Notes: a model not told the origin generated them from the sequence alone. 64,000 nt of DNA from Streptomyces sp. R41 (GCF_041053055.1 NZ_CP163443.1:434001-498000), one strand, 5' to 3'. Counted from the stretch's first letter, positions 24,353-32,840 are shown. Numbers and translations: made by a program.

Positions 24353-25243
24353 ATGCCGTCAGGCCCGATGCACGCCCATGAGGTGCGGATCGACGACACG
24401 CTCGTACGACGGCTGCTGGCCGCGCAGTTCCCGAAGTGGGCCGACCTGCCGCTGAAGCGCGTCGAGTCGTCCGGAACCGTCAACGCCATCTACCGACTCG
24501 GTGCCGACCTGGCCGTACGCCTCCCCCGCGTCCCGGAGGGCGCCGGCGACGTGGACAAGGAGTGGGAATGGCTGCCGCGGCTCGCGCCTCTGCTGCCGTT
24601 TCCCATTCCCGAGTTCCTCGCCGTCGGTGTGCCCGGGGAGGGGTTTCCGTGGTCCTGGGCCGTGCTTCGTTGGCTCGACGGCGAGCTCCCCGTCCCCGGG
24701 CGCCTCACGGACGCGGGTGCGCTGGCCGCCGACCTCGGCGGGTTCGTCCGCGCGCTGTGGCAGGTCGACCTGCCCGGCGGGCCCCCCGCCTACCGGGGTG
24801 GGCCGCTGGCGACCGTGGACGAGTCCACGCGCTCCGCGATCGCCGAACTCCACGGCACGATCGACACGTCGGCCGCGACGGCGGCATGGGAAGCGGCGCT
24901 GACCGCGCCGCTGTGGACCGGCCCGCCCACGTGGGTCCACTCGGATCTGATGCCGATGAACCTCCTCACCCGCCATGGCCGTCTCACCGCCGTCCTCGAC
25001 TTCGGCACCGTCGGCACCGGCGACCCCGCGTGCGACCTCATCGCCGCCTGGAACCTCCTCCCTGCCGAAGTGAGGCCCGCCTTCCGGCGCGCGCTGGGCA
25101 CGGACGACGCCACATGGGCCCGCGGGCGCGGTTGGGCCCTGTCCATGGCCCTGCTCCAACTCCCGTACTACCGCACGACGAATCCCGTGATCGCGGCCAA
25201 CGCCGAGCATGTGATCCGCGAGGTCCTGGGCGATCTCGACTAG
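24353..25243 (+). CDS. Aminoglycoside phosphotransferase-family kinase
   Basis: A 296-aa APH/ChoK-like small-molecule kinase. It has the phosphate loop region SSGTVNAIYRLGADLAVRLP, the catalytic Brenner motif WVHSDLMPMNLL (H-x-D-x4-N) and the metal-binding DFGTVGTGDP. The substrate is unknown: family members phosphorylate aminoglycosides, macrolides, homoserine, fructosamines and others. Starts at 24353 and 24368 are both possible; the first has AGGAAG 9 nt upstream. Its stop overlaps the stop of the convergent XRE gene in a CTAG tetranucleotide. Confidence 0.9.
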   Translation: MPSGPMHAHEVRIDDTLVRRLLAAQFPKWADLPLKRVESSGTVNAIYRLGADLAVRLPRVPEGAGDVDKEWEWLPRLAPLLPFPIPEFLAVGVPGEGFPWSWAVLRWLDGELPVPGRLTDAGALAADLGGFVRALWQVDLPGGPPAYRGGPLATVDESTRSAIAELHGTIDTSAATAAWEAALTAPLWTGPPTWVHSDLMPMNLLTRHGRLTAVLDFGTVGTGDPACDLIAAWNLLPAEVRPAFRRALGTDDATWARGRGWALSMALLQLPYYRTTNPVIAANAEHVIREVLGDLD

Positions 25244-26082
25244 GAATCCACGAGTGCCTGAGTGCCGAGCACGCCGAGGAGCTCGAGGCGTTCGGCGTCC
25301 TCCGTGTCGGGCTCGGCGGTGTAGATCATGATGCGCAGGTCGCTGCCCGCGACGCTGAGCACGTCGCAGTCCAGGGTCAAGGGGCCCACCTGCGGGTGAT
25401 CGACAGTCTTGCGCGACGCCTCGTGCCGGCCCACGGCTCCGGAATCCCACAGCTCTGCGAACCGGTCGCTGTTCGCGCGCAGTTCCGCGACCAGGCGGCG
25501 CAACCGCTGGTCCGCGGGATACCGGCTCGAGGTCGTGCGCAGATCGGCCACCAGCGCGGTCTCGAACGCGCGCTGGACCTCGGGAGTGCGGCGGAGGTGG
25601 CTGCCCGGGCTGACGAAATTGCGCCACACTCCATTGCGCTCGTTGCCGCGCCAGCCGGAGGGATCACCCATCAATGCCGCGTACAGCGGGTTGGCCAGCA
25701 GCAGCGTCCAGGCCGCGTCGTAGACGGCGACGGGGGTCCCGGTCAGCCGGTCCAGCAGCCGGTGCACGCTCGCCGAGATGTGGGCGGGCACCATGTCCCG
25801 TCCCGGCGGCACGAGCCCAGCGACATTGAACAGATGTTCACGCTCGGCCCCGGACAGCCGCAGAGCGCGGCCCAGGGCCTCCACGACCTGCTCCGACGGG
25901 TGGACCGCCCGGCCCTGTTCCAGGCGGGTCACGTAATCGACGGAGATCCCGGCAAGCAGGGCGAGCTCCTCACGGCGCAGCCCGGCCGCGCGCCGCTGGC
26001 CGCCCGTTGGCAGCCCCACCGCCTCCGGGGACACCCGTTCGCGCCAATGCCGTACCGTCCGCCCGAACTCCGTTCTCGCCAT
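25240..26082 (-). CDS. MmyB-like XRE-family regulator
   Basis: A 280-aa regulator with an N-terminal HTH (LRREELALLAGISVDYVTRLE, in residues 37-57) and the C-terminal PAS-like MmyB ligand domain (AVYDAAWTLLLANPLYAALM, NFVSPGSHLR). MmyB domains are thought to bind fatty-acid-like ligands. It is divergent from an SDR gene, a very common pairing for this family, and the intergenic region has a near-perfect 21-bp palindrome, its probable operator. I start at ATG 26082. Confidence 0.93.
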   Translation of the reverse strand: MARTEFGRTVRHWRERVSPEAVGLPTGGQRRAAGLRREELALLAGISVDYVTRLEQGRAVHPSEQVVEALGRALRLSGAEREHLFNVAGLVPPGRDMVPAHISASVHRLLDRLTGTPVAVYDAAWTLLLANPLYAALMGDPSGWRGNERNGVWRNFVSPGSHLRRTPEVQRAFETALVADLRTTSSRYPADQRLRRLVAELRANSDRFAELWDSGAVGRHEASRKTVDHPQVGPLTLDCDVLSVAGSDLRIMIYTAEPDTEDAERLELLGVLGTQALVDS

Positions 26083-26114
26083 CCCACCACTGTGCACCGC
26101 CCGGCGCGGACATG

Positions 26115-26135
26115 CCTGGTACTGGCAGTCCCAGG
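26115..26135. promoter_or_regulatory. Candidate MmyB-type operator
   Basis: A 21-bp palindrome with arms CCTGGTACTG and CAGTCCCAGG around G, one mismatched pair. It lies between the divergent XRE and SDR genes. Confidence 0.65.
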
Positions 26136-26183
26136 AAGACGGGACTCCTGGCTGAACTCACCGTCGGCGCGGAACCTGGAGAC

Positions 26184-26891
26184 ATGACTACGACACTGAT
26201 CACCGGAGCGAACAAGGGTCTCGGCTTCGAGACCGCACGCCAACTCATCGCGGCGGGCCACACCGTCTACGTGGGCAGCCGGGACCCGGAGCGCGGGCGC
26301 AGGGCCGCCGAGCAGCTGGGGGCGCGGCTGATCGTCCTCGACGTCACGGACGACGCGTCCGTCGCCGCCGCGGCGAAGACCATCGAGGCCGACGGTGGCC
26401 TTGATGTGCTGATCAACAACGCCGGCGTCGAACAGCGCGGCGAAGGGAACACCGTGGTCGGCGCGGCGGACGTGACCGCCGAGATGATGCGGGAGGTGTT
26501 CGAGACGAACGTCTTCGGCGTCGTCCGCGTCACCCACGCGTTCCTGCCCCTGCTGCAGCGGTCCGCCGCCCCGGTCGTGGTGAACGTGAGCAGCGGCCTG
26601 GGCTCGATGGCCCACGTCACCGACCCCGCCGCCCCGGCGTACGGCTACCCGGGCGTCGCCTATCCGGCGTCGAAGACCACGGTCAACATGATCACCGTGC
26701 AGTACGCGAAGGCGTTCCCGGCCATGCGGATCAACGCGGTCGAGCCTGGTTACACCGCGACCGACCTGAACGGCCGCACGGGCACCCAGACCGTCGAGGA
26801 GGGCGCCGAGATCATCGTCCGTATGGCGCAGATCGGCCCGGACGGACCCACAGGAGGCTATTTCGACGCCGCCGGATCACTCCCTTGGTGA
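26184..26891 (+). CDS. Short-chain dehydrogenase/reductase
   Basis: A 235-aa classical SDR. The cofactor motif is TGANKGLG (residues 7-14), NNAG follows at about residue 87, and the catalytic Ser and YPASK (Tyr-x3-Lys) are in NVSSGLG and GVAYPASKTT. SRDPERGRRA after beta-2 suggests NADPH. The substrate is unknown; relatives reduce carbonyls. It is probably repressed by the divergent MmyB regulator until an electrophile or lipid is present. Confidence 0.93.
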   Translation: MTTTLITGANKGLGFETARQLIAAGHTVYVGSRDPERGRRAAEQLGARLIVLDVTDDASVAAAAKTIEADGGLDVLINNAGVEQRGEGNTVVGAADVTAEMMREVFETNVFGVVRVTHAFLPLLQRSAAPVVVNVSSGLGSMAHVTDPAAPAYGYPGVAYPASKTTVNMITVQYAKAFPAMRINAVEPGYTATDLNGRTGTQTVEEGAEIIVRMAQIGPDGPTGGYFDAAGSLPW

Positions 26892-26913
26892 GCGAGGCGC
26901 CCCCAAAGTCATG

Positions 26914-26925
26914 GAACACATATTC
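26914..26925. promoter_or_regulatory. SOS-box-like sequence upstream of alkB
   Basis: GAACACATATTC resembles the actinobacterial LexA site GAAC-N4-GTTC with one mismatch, 24 bp before the AlkB start. Confidence 0.35.
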
Positions 26926-26948
26926 GATTACGGGGGTACGCTGGTCGT

Positions 26949-27575
26949 ATGGCCATGCACCTCCAGGGCTCGCTCTTCGACCAGACCGACGAGCTCCATC
27001 TCAGTCCGCTGAACGGGATGCGCCGCACCGCCCTGGGCGACGGGGCCTGGATCGACCTGCTGCCCGGGTGGCTCGGTGGGGCCGACGCGCTCTTCGCCCG
27101 GCTCGCGACCGAGGTGCCGTGGCGGGCGGAGCGGCGGCAGATGTACGAGCACGTGGTGGACGTACCGCGGCTGCTCGCCTATTACCGCGCCGGCGATCCG
27201 CTGCCGCATCCGATCCTGGACGAGGCCCGGGACGCGTTGTCCGCGCACTACGCCGCCGAGCTCGGCGAACCGTTCACCACGGCAGGGCTCTGCTACTACC
27301 GGGACGGCCGGGACAGCGTGGCCTGGCACGGGGACCGGATCGGCCGGGGCGCGCGCGAGGACACCATGGTCGCCATCCTGTCGGTCGGCGCCCCGCGCGA
27401 TCTGCTGCTGCGCCCGCGCCGGGGCGGCGACACCGTGCGGCACCCCCTCGGGCACGGCGACCTGATCGTGATGGGTGGCTCCTGCCAGCGCACCTGGGAG
27501 CACGCCATCCCCAAGTCGGCGCGGGCGGCGGGACCGCGGATCAGCATCCAGTTCCGTCCGCACGGGGTGAACTGA
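26949..27575 (+). CDS. alkB: AlkB-type 2-oxoglutarate/Fe(II) dioxygenase
   Basis: A 208-aa DNA/RNA demethylase homologue that would oxidatively remove alkyl groups from bases. The Fe(II) facial triad is visible as WHGDRIG (His-x-Asp) and WEHAIPK (His), and 2-oxoglutarate binding by RISIQFRP. The substrate-side motif LCYYRDGRDSVAWHGD is conserved. It is a single gene between the SDR gene and a convergent TetR gene. The ribosome site is weak, and a second ATG at 26955 is possible. Confidence 0.93.
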   Translation: MAMHLQGSLFDQTDELHLSPLNGMRRTALGDGAWIDLLPGWLGGADALFARLATEVPWRAERRQMYEHVVDVPRLLAYYRAGDPLPHPILDEARDALSAHYAAELGEPFTTAGLCYYRDGRDSVAWHGDRIGRGAREDTMVAILSVGAPRDLLLRPRRGGDTVRHPLGHGDLIVMGGSCQRTWEHAIPKSARAAGPRISIQFRPHGVN

Positions 27576-27581
27576 GTCCAA

Positions 27582-27605
27582 ACCGGCGTTCGGCGACCCG
27601 CCGGT
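27582..27605. terminator. Weak hairpin between convergent alkB and TetR genes
   Basis: 7-bp arms ACCGGCG / CGCCGGT with a 10-nt loop, placed between the two stop codons. Confidence 0.35.
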
Positions 27606-27620
27606 CGCGCTCCCCTCGGC

Positions 27621-28220
27621 TCACGGCGTGAGCTGGGCCTGCACCGTCGGGGCATAGCGGTCGACGATGTCCTCGATCGCGGTGGCGCGCAGGCGGGTGC
27701 CGCGGGCGATGCCGTACATCACGCCGAGGCCGAGCAGCGTGCTCACGGCGAGTTCGGCGCGCAGGCCCGCGTCGGGACCGCTGAGGCGCTCGGCGAGGCG
27801 GTCGCTGACCTGGGTGCGGAAGTTGGCGCGCAATATGTCGCCCTGCTCGCCCTGGATCGGGGCGAAGACGATCCGCAGGATGGGATCCGCGCCGCGCTGG
27901 GTCTGGCCCTCCAGCAGATGGCGGACCATATGACGACCGAGGTGCTCCACAGGCGCCTCCAGCAGGGCCTCGGCATCGGACTCGAAGGACATGACCCGCG
28001 CGAACAGCGCGTCCTTGTTGCCGAAGTACTTCAGGATCAGCGGCGCGCTCACCCCTGCCCGGTCGGCGACCGCCTTGAGCGTGATGTCCGCGTGGGCGTG
28101 CCGGGCCAGCAGATGGCGTGCCGCGCGCAGGATGGCGGCCTTCGTCGCCTCGGCGTCACGGCGCGCCGGGGCGGCAGGGGATGCCGTGAGACCGGGGGGC
28201 GGGCTGGTCACGGTGCTCAT
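27621..28220 (-). CDS. TetR-family regulator of the MFS exporter
   Basis: A 199-aa repressor. The DNA-binding domain spans about residues 22-70 (AILRAARHLLARHAH, ITLKAVADRAGVSAPLILKYFG). The ligand domain is short and ends YAPTVQAQLTP. The ATG overlaps the stop of the MFS gene (ATGA), so repressor and exporter are cotranslated. It probably binds the twin inverted repeats at 29692-29732 in front of the operon. Confidence 0.93.
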   Translation of the reverse strand: MSTVTSPPPGLTASPAAPARRDAEATKAAILRAARHLLARHAHADITLKAVADRAGVSAPLILKYFGNKDALFARVMSFESDAEALLEAPVEHLGRHMVRHLLEGQTQRGADPILRIVFAPIQGEQGDILRANFRTQVSDRLAERLSGPDAGLRAELAVSTLLGLGVMYGIARGTRLRATAIEDIVDRYAPTVQAQLTP

Positions 28221-29662
28221 GCTCCTTCGAGGGCCTCGTCGCGGGGAGCTCCGGTGCGGCCGCGGGTCCGTCGGGTGGCGCGCGAGGCGGGGTCGGCGGG
28301 TATGGAGAGTGCGGCGGCGCAGGCCACCAGTGCGACCGTACCCGCCATGGCGAAGGCCAGCAGATAGCCGTGCAGCGTGGGCAGCGGGGCGCCGCCGACG
28401 AGGCTCGTGTGGTGGACCAGTACGGCGGCCACGGCGGCGCTGCACACGGCCTGCCCGATGGTCCGCATCAGGACGTTGACGCCATTGGCGGACGCGGTCT
28501 GCCCCGCGGGCACGGCACGCAGGATCAGGGTGGGCAGGGCGGAGTAGGCGAGGGTCGTGCCGATCGCGCAGACCGTGGCGCCCAGGATGATCAGCCACAG
28601 GTCGCGGCTGTCCATGATGCGTATGACATAGCCGAGGGCGATGATCGCGGTCCCGAGGGCCAGCGTCACGCGGGGGCCGCGGGCGGCCGAGATGCGCGCG
28701 GAGACCGGCGACAGGAACAGCATGGTGACGCCGCCAGGCAGCAGACACAGGCCGGTCGCCACGATGGACAGCCCGAGCCCGTAGCCGGTCTCCTTCGGCG
28801 CCTGCACCAGCTGCGCCGTCACCAGGGAGTTCCCGTAGAAGGCGAAGCCCGTCAGGAGCGCGGCGATATGCGGCAGGGCGACCCGCGGGCGGGCGGCCAA
28901 CTTCAGGTCGACCAGCGGCCGTTCGGTACGGCGTTGCTGTATCCACCACAGGGTCATGATGAGCACGCAGGCCACGAACAGGCAGAGGATCCTGGGGCTG
29001 CCCCAGCCCCAGGTGCCGCCCTGCGACACCCCCAGCAGCAGGCATATGAGCCCCGCCGCCAGGCCCACCGCGCCCAGCGTGTCGAAGCGGCCGGGCTCGC
29101 GCACGGGCGACTCGCGCACCGCCCACCACGCCAGCGCGAGGCCGACGGCACCGAGCGCCGTCGTCGCCCAGAACATGACGTGCCAGTTGGCGTACTGGAC
29201 GACCAGCGCGGCGAGCGGCAGGCCGAGGGCGGCGCCGATTCCCACGGTGGAGCTCATCAGCGCCACGGCGGAACCCGTGCGCTCCGGCGGCAGTTCGTCC
29301 CGCAGGATGCTGATCGACAGCGGCACGACGGCGGCCGCCGCGCCCTGCAGGGCACGCGCCGCGATGAGCACGCCGATGTCCGACGTGAGGGCACACAGGA
29401 GCGACCCCACCGTCATCAGCCCGAGAGCCATCAGCAGCACGCGCCGCTTGCCGTACATGTCTCCCGCGCGGCCCAGCACGGGGGTCAGCACAGCTCCGGA
29501 CAGCAGCGTCGCCGTCACCATCCAGGAGACCGCGCTCGCCGAGGCGCCCGTCAGGCGTGGCAGGTCGGGCAGCAGCGGCACCACCACGGTCTGCATGACG
29601 GCCATGAGGATCCCGCCGAATGCCAGGACAGGGACCGCCAGCCGGTCGCGCAGGGCCGCCAT
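28217..29662 (-). CDS. DHA2-type MFS drug exporter
   Basis: A 481-aa multi-spanning antiporter, about 14 helices. Typical features are PDLPRLTGASASAVSWMVTA cut at the first loop, GRAGDMYGKRRVLL (motif A), ARALQGAAAAVVPLSISI, and the motif-C-like GIGAALGLPLAALV. Such proteins expel drugs or end products using the proton gradient. It heads a two-gene operon with a TetR gene, so the exported compound is probably the regulator's ligand. Confidence 0.93.
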   Translation of the reverse strand: MAALRDRLAVPVLAFGGILMAVMQTVVVPLLPDLPRLTGASASAVSWMVTATLLSGAVLTPVLGRAGDMYGKRRVLLMALGLMTVGSLLCALTSDIGVLIAARALQGAAAAVVPLSISILRDELPPERTGSAVALMSSTVGIGAALGLPLAALVVQYANWHVMFWATTALGAVGLALAWWAVRESPVREPGRFDTLGAVGLAAGLICLLLGVSQGGTWGWGSPRILCLFVACVLIMTLWWIQQRRTERPLVDLKLAARPRVALPHIAALLTGFAFYGNSLVTAQLVQAPKETGYGLGLSIVATGLCLLPGGVTMLFLSPVSARISAARGPRVTLALGTAIIALGYVIRIMDSRDLWLIILGATVCAIGTTLAYSALPTLILRAVPAGQTASANGVNVLMRTIGQAVCSAAVAAVLVHHTSLVGGAPLPTLHGYLLAFAMAGTVALVACAAALSIPADPASRATRRTRGRTGAPRDEALEGA

Positions 29663-29691
29663 GATGCTCCAGAAGTCGACGCGAAAAAGAA

Positions 29692-29709
29692 GGTGAATGG
29701 CGATTCACC
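29692..29709. promoter_or_regulatory. TetR operator, copy 1, upstream of the MFS gene
   Basis: GGTGAAT-GGCG-ATTCACC, perfect 7-bp arms, 30 bp before the MFS start. Confidence 0.8.
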
Positions 29710-29714
29710 ATACC

Positions 29715-29732
29715 GGTGAATCGTCATTCACC
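29715..29732. promoter_or_regulatory. TetR operator, copy 2, upstream of the MFS gene
   Basis: GGTGAAT-CGTC-ATTCACC, the same arms as copy 1, centre-to-centre 23 bp. The pair spans the expected promoter. Confidence 0.8.
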
Positions 29733-30138
29733 CAAAGGCCCGTCGACCTGTCGCCGGGCAACCACCGGTGGGAGCGGGCCTGCACCGTGCGGGCAACTCG
29801 CGGTCCAAGGTGAAGGAGTCGAAGGCCTTGGTCGTACCGAGCCAGATGCAGTTGGGGTGCCACCCCGGAGTTCACGTCACTTTGCGGGCGTGAGCCGCGC
29901 CACTCGTCGCGGGCCACCTCAGCAAGATCATCCACAGCGGGTCGCCCGGCAGGAGGAATTCCACGTTCCGGTAGGTCGCGGGCACCTTCGACAGCAAGAT
30001 CATCTTCGTTCAACCTTGCACGACATTTACTTAATTGTCCGGATCACAGCCAACCGACATTCGGCGATTTCTCCCGGTCTTCGACGACCCGATAGGCATA
30101 CCGGGTCGTCAACAGAACTGATCGCAGGAGGTCTTCGC
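29733..30138. other. Gap between the MFS operators and melC1
   Basis: About 400 bp with no gene I can support. Short minus-strand frames (for example a 44-codon frame from about 30005) have no ribosome site and unconvincing codon use. The AT-richer stretch 30010-30070 (ACATTTACTTAATTGT) is probably part of the melC promoter. The region could be decayed coding DNA. Confidence 0.5.
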
Positions 30139-30531
30139 ATGCCGGAACTCACTCGTCGCCGCGCCCTCGGGGCCGCGGCCGCACTGGTCGCCGTGGCCGG
30201 TACCCAGACCGTCACCGCACCCTCTGTGTCCGCCGCACCGGGGGTGTCGGCCGGCGAACACCACCACGGCGGGCCTGAAGCCTTCGACGAGGTCTACCGG
30301 GGCCGCCGCATAGAAGGCCGCCCCGCCGGCGGAGGCGGTCATCACCACGGCGCCGGCTACGCCGTGTTCGTCGACGGCGCGGAGCTGCACGTGATGCAGA
30401 ACGCCGACGGCAGCTGGATCAGCGTCGTCAGCCACTACGCCCCCGTGCCCACCCCGCGCGCCGCCGCCCGCGCCGCGGTCGTCGAGCTGCAAGGGGCCCC
30501 GCTCGTCCCCTTCAACTTCAACGCCAACTGA
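30139..30531 (+). CDS. melC1: Tyrosinase copper chaperone MelC1
   Basis: A 130-aa Tat-exported cofactor ([17 protein letters not shown] signal) that loads copper into the tyrosinase and carries it out of the cell. It is rich in His pairs ([21 protein letters not shown]), and has the conserved EVYRGRRI and [27 protein letters not shown] precedes the ATG. It is followed after 32 bp by melC2, the standard melC operon. Confidence 0.96.
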   Translation: MPELTRRRALGAAAALVAVAGTQTVTAPSVSAAPGVSAGEHHHGGPEAFDEVYRGRRIEGRPAGGGGHHHGAGYAVFVDGAELHVMQNADGSWISVVSHYAPVPTPRAAARAAVVELQGAPLVPFNFNAN

Positions 30532-30563
30532 CCCAACCGCAAGCAGATCGTGGAGTCCCGCAC

Positions 30564-31388
30564 ATGACCGTACGCAAGAACCAGGCGAGCCTGACCGCCG
30601 ACGAGAGGCGGCGTTTCGTCGACGCGCTCGTGCAGCTCAAGCGCAGTGGCCGCTACGACGCCTTCGTCACGACGCACAACGCCTTCATCATGGGTGACAC
30701 GGACAACGGCGAGCGAACGGGCCACCGTTCACCGTCGTTCCTGCCCTGGCACCGCAGATTCCTCATCGAGTTCGAGCAGGCACTGCAGTCCGTCGACTCC
30801 TCCGTCGCGCTGCCGTACTGGGACTGGAGCACCGACCGCTCGACGCGCTCGTCGCTCTGGGCGCCCGACTTCCTCGGCGGCACCGGGCGCAGCCTGGACG
30901 GCCGGGTGATGGACGGCCCGTTCGCGGCCTCGTCGGGCAACTGGCCGATCAACGTGCGCGTGGACAGCCGTACGTACCTGCGCAGATCGCTCGGCAGCAG
31001 CGTCCGCGAGCTGCCGACCCGCGCCGAGGTGGAGTCCGTGCTCGCCCTGGCGACGTACGACATGGCGCCGTGGAACAGCGCCTCGGACGGCTTCCGCAAT
31101 CACCTCGAGGGCTGGCGCGGCGTCAATCTGCACAACCGGGTCCACGTCTGGGTCGGCGGTCAGATGGCCACCGGCGTCTCCCCCAACGACCCCGTCTTCT
31201 GGCTGCACCACGCCTACATAGACAAGCTGTGGGCCGACTGGCAGCGCCGCCACCCCGACTCGGGCTATCTGCCGACGGCCGGTACCCCCGACGTCGTCGA
31301 CCTCGACGAGACGATGAAGCCCTGGAACGACGTACGGCCGGCGGATCTGCTGGATCACACCGCGTACTACACGTTCGACGCCGCCTGA
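30564..31388 (+). CDS. melC2: Tyrosinase MelC2
   Basis: A 274-aa type-3 copper monophenol oxidase making melanin precursors. All six copper ligands are at the positions known for Streptomyces tyrosinase: His38, His54, His63 for CuA (TTHNAF, TGHRSPSFLPWHRRF) and His190, His194, His216 for CuB (NLHNRVHVWVGG, FWLHHAYID). It has no signal of its own and depends on MelC1 for export through Tat. Length and motifs are complete, so the strain should be able to make melanin. Confidence 0.97.
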   Translation: MTVRKNQASLTADERRRFVDALVQLKRSGRYDAFVTTHNAFIMGDTDNGERTGHRSPSFLPWHRRFLIEFEQALQSVDSSVALPYWDWSTDRSTRSSLWAPDFLGGTGRSLDGRVMDGPFAASSGNWPINVRVDSRTYLRRSLGSSVRELPTRAEVESVLALATYDMAPWNSASDGFRNHLEGWRGVNLHNRVHVWVGGQMATGVSPNDPVFWLHHAYIDKLWADWQRRHPDSGYLPTAGTPDVVDLDETMKPWNDVRPADLLDHTAYYTFDAA

Positions 31389-31405
31389 TCAGGGCCGGTT
31401 GCGGT

Positions 31406-31435
31406 CCCGGAGGTTCCTCGCGAGGGGTCTCCGGG
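31406..31435 (+). terminator. Terminator of the melC operon
   Basis: Arms CCCGGAG / CTCCGGG enclosing a second stem CCTC-GCGA-GAGG, 18 bp after the melC2 stop. Confidence 0.6.
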
Positions 31436-31481
31436 GGGGTCCGCGGAAAAAGAGCGGCGCTCATGCGCGCCGATCGGCACG

Positions 31482-32129
31482 ATGAGAGGCGTGCTGATCA
31501 TGGACGCCGTACTGGAGACCTACGAAGCCGCCGACTTCACGCTGTGGCCCACCGCCGCCCCGCCCGCGGACCGATTGCTCGTCCTCTCCGGAGACCTGTC
31601 GCCGCTCGAGGTCGGTACCGCGATGGCGGTCCTGGCCGGCTACAACAAGACGCAGCGCAAGCGTCATGACCCCGGGCCCGCGAACGGCCTCGCGATGCTG
31701 CGCCGCCTGGTGTCGGTCGAATCCGTCGTCGCTCCGGGCGGCTTGCGGCTCAGGGACGCCGCCACCGGAGTCACCGTGTCGCCGGGGTGCTGCTTCGGTC
31801 TGGAGAACTGGCGGGACTGGCTGGGTCTGCTGGAGGGCGAAACGCCCTGGCTCGGCCACGACCCCGCGCCGGGCGTCGAGCACTCCGGGGCGCTCGTCCG
31901 GCTGTGGCCGGACGCGGAACGCCCGGCCGACCTGCCGATCGAAATGCCCTTGAGCGAGCTTCCGGTGCTGCTCGACTCCGTGCGGAGCGCGCTGGCAGGA
32001 TTCCTGGGCCTCGTCGAGCGGTGGACGGCCCGGAACTTCCCCGCCGCGCTTGCCGCGCAGGTCGTCGCGAAGCTCGACGACGACCTGGCCGTCAGCGCGT
32101 CTCTGCGGACGTCTCCTGACGTCTCCTGA
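31482..32129 (+). CDS. Hypothetical protein
   Basis: A 215-aa cytoplasmic protein without recognised domain. It has a two-layer feel, with LWPTAAPPADRLLVLSG, a central CCFGLENWRDWLGLLEGE and an acidic helix near LPVLLDSVRSALAGF. It reads like a conserved actinobacterial hypothetical of the immunity or regulatory type, but I cannot assign a family. Starts at 31482, 31491 (GTG) and 31500 are all possible. Codon use is normal for the genome. It is convergent with the RNase HI gene. Confidence 0.75.
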   Translation: MRGVLIMDAVLETYEAADFTLWPTAAPPADRLLVLSGDLSPLEVGTAMAVLAGYNKTQRKRHDPGPANGLAMLRRLVSVESVVAPGGLRLRDAATGVTVSPGCCFGLENWRDWLGLLEGETPWLGHDPAPGVEHSGALVRLWPDAERPADLPIEMPLSELPVLLDSVRSALAGFLGLVERWTARNFPAALAAQVVAKLDDDLAVSASLRTSPDVS

Positions 32130-32141
32130 CGCGAACGACGC

Positions 32142-32840
32142 CTACGCGTTGCTCGTCTCTGCGGTACGGCACTCCGGGTGCCCCCACCCCTGGTCGTTCT
32201 TGGCGATGGGCTCGCCCGCGGCGTAGGAGCGGCCGCAGACGCAGCGACCAGGGAACTTGGCCTTGATCGTGCGGGTCGACGTGCCTTGTCGGGGCGTCTT
32301 CGCGGAGGTGCGGCGGCGGGCGGGCGCCGGGGTGTCCGGCGAGGACGGCGGCTCCGGAGAACCGAGGTCGCTGCCCGCGGGCTGCTGGACGGTGGCCGCC
32401 TGGCTCGCGGCGCGGTCGGCGAAGTCGTTGAGGCGGTCGCCGTCCACCTGGTGCGCGGGAACGTAGCGGAACTCCACGGTGCGGCCGTCGAGGAGCTCGT
32501 CGATGCGGGCGACCAGCTCCTGGTTGGCGACGGGCTTTCCGGCGGCCGTCTTCCAGCCCTTGCGCTTCCAGCCGGGCAGCCAGGTCGTGACGGCCTTCAT
32601 CGCGTACTGGGAGTCCATCCGGATCTCCAGCGGCACGTCCGGCGCGATCGCCGTCAACAGCCGTTCCAGCGCGGTGAGTTCGGCGACGTTGTTGGTCGCC
32701 GTGCCCAGCGGGCCGGCCTCCCAGCGGGTGGGGGTCTCCGCCCCGTCGGCGATGACCCAGGCCCATCCGGCGGGTCCCGGGTTTCCTTTCGAAGCCCCGT
32801 CACAGGCGGCCACAACGCGTTCAGGCATGGCCCCGATCAT
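32142..32840 (-). CDS. rnhA: Ribonuclease HI with C-terminal cysteine-rich domain
   Basis: A 232-aa RNase H that cuts RNA in RNA/DNA hybrids. The catalytic carboxylates are visible: Asp in AACDGASKGNPGP, Glu in NNVAELTAL, Asp in MDSQYA, and Asp in LNDFADRAA after GDR. The basic handle KRKGWKTAAGKPVAN is typical of RNase HI. Residues about 150-190 are a Pro/Ser linker, and the last 40 (GRCVCGRSYAAGEPIAK, GWGHPEC) look like a small zinc-binding domain with three Cys and one His. GGAG lies 6 nt before the ATG at 32840. Confidence 0.93.
   Translation of the reverse strand: MIGAMPERVVAACDGASKGNPGPAGWAWVIADGAETPTRWEAGPLGTATNNVAELTALERLLTAIAPDVPLEIRMDSQYAMKAVTTWLPGWKRKGWKTAAGKPVANQELVARIDELLDGRTVEFRYVPAHQVDGDRLNDFADRAASQAATVQQPAGSDLGSPEPPSSPDTPAPARRRTSAKTPRQGTSTRTIKAKFPGRCVCGRSYAAGEPIAKNDQGWGHPECRTAETSNA

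Noticed and set aside
24139..24381. 80-codon ORF starting inside the 21-bp palindrome
   Set aside because: The start lies in the promoter element, upstream of the rightward -10. No ribosome site.
29705..30013. 102-codon minus-strand ORF between the MFS and melC1 genes
   Set aside because: It would run through the twin TetR operators, has no recognisable domain and weak codon bias. It may be decayed DNA.
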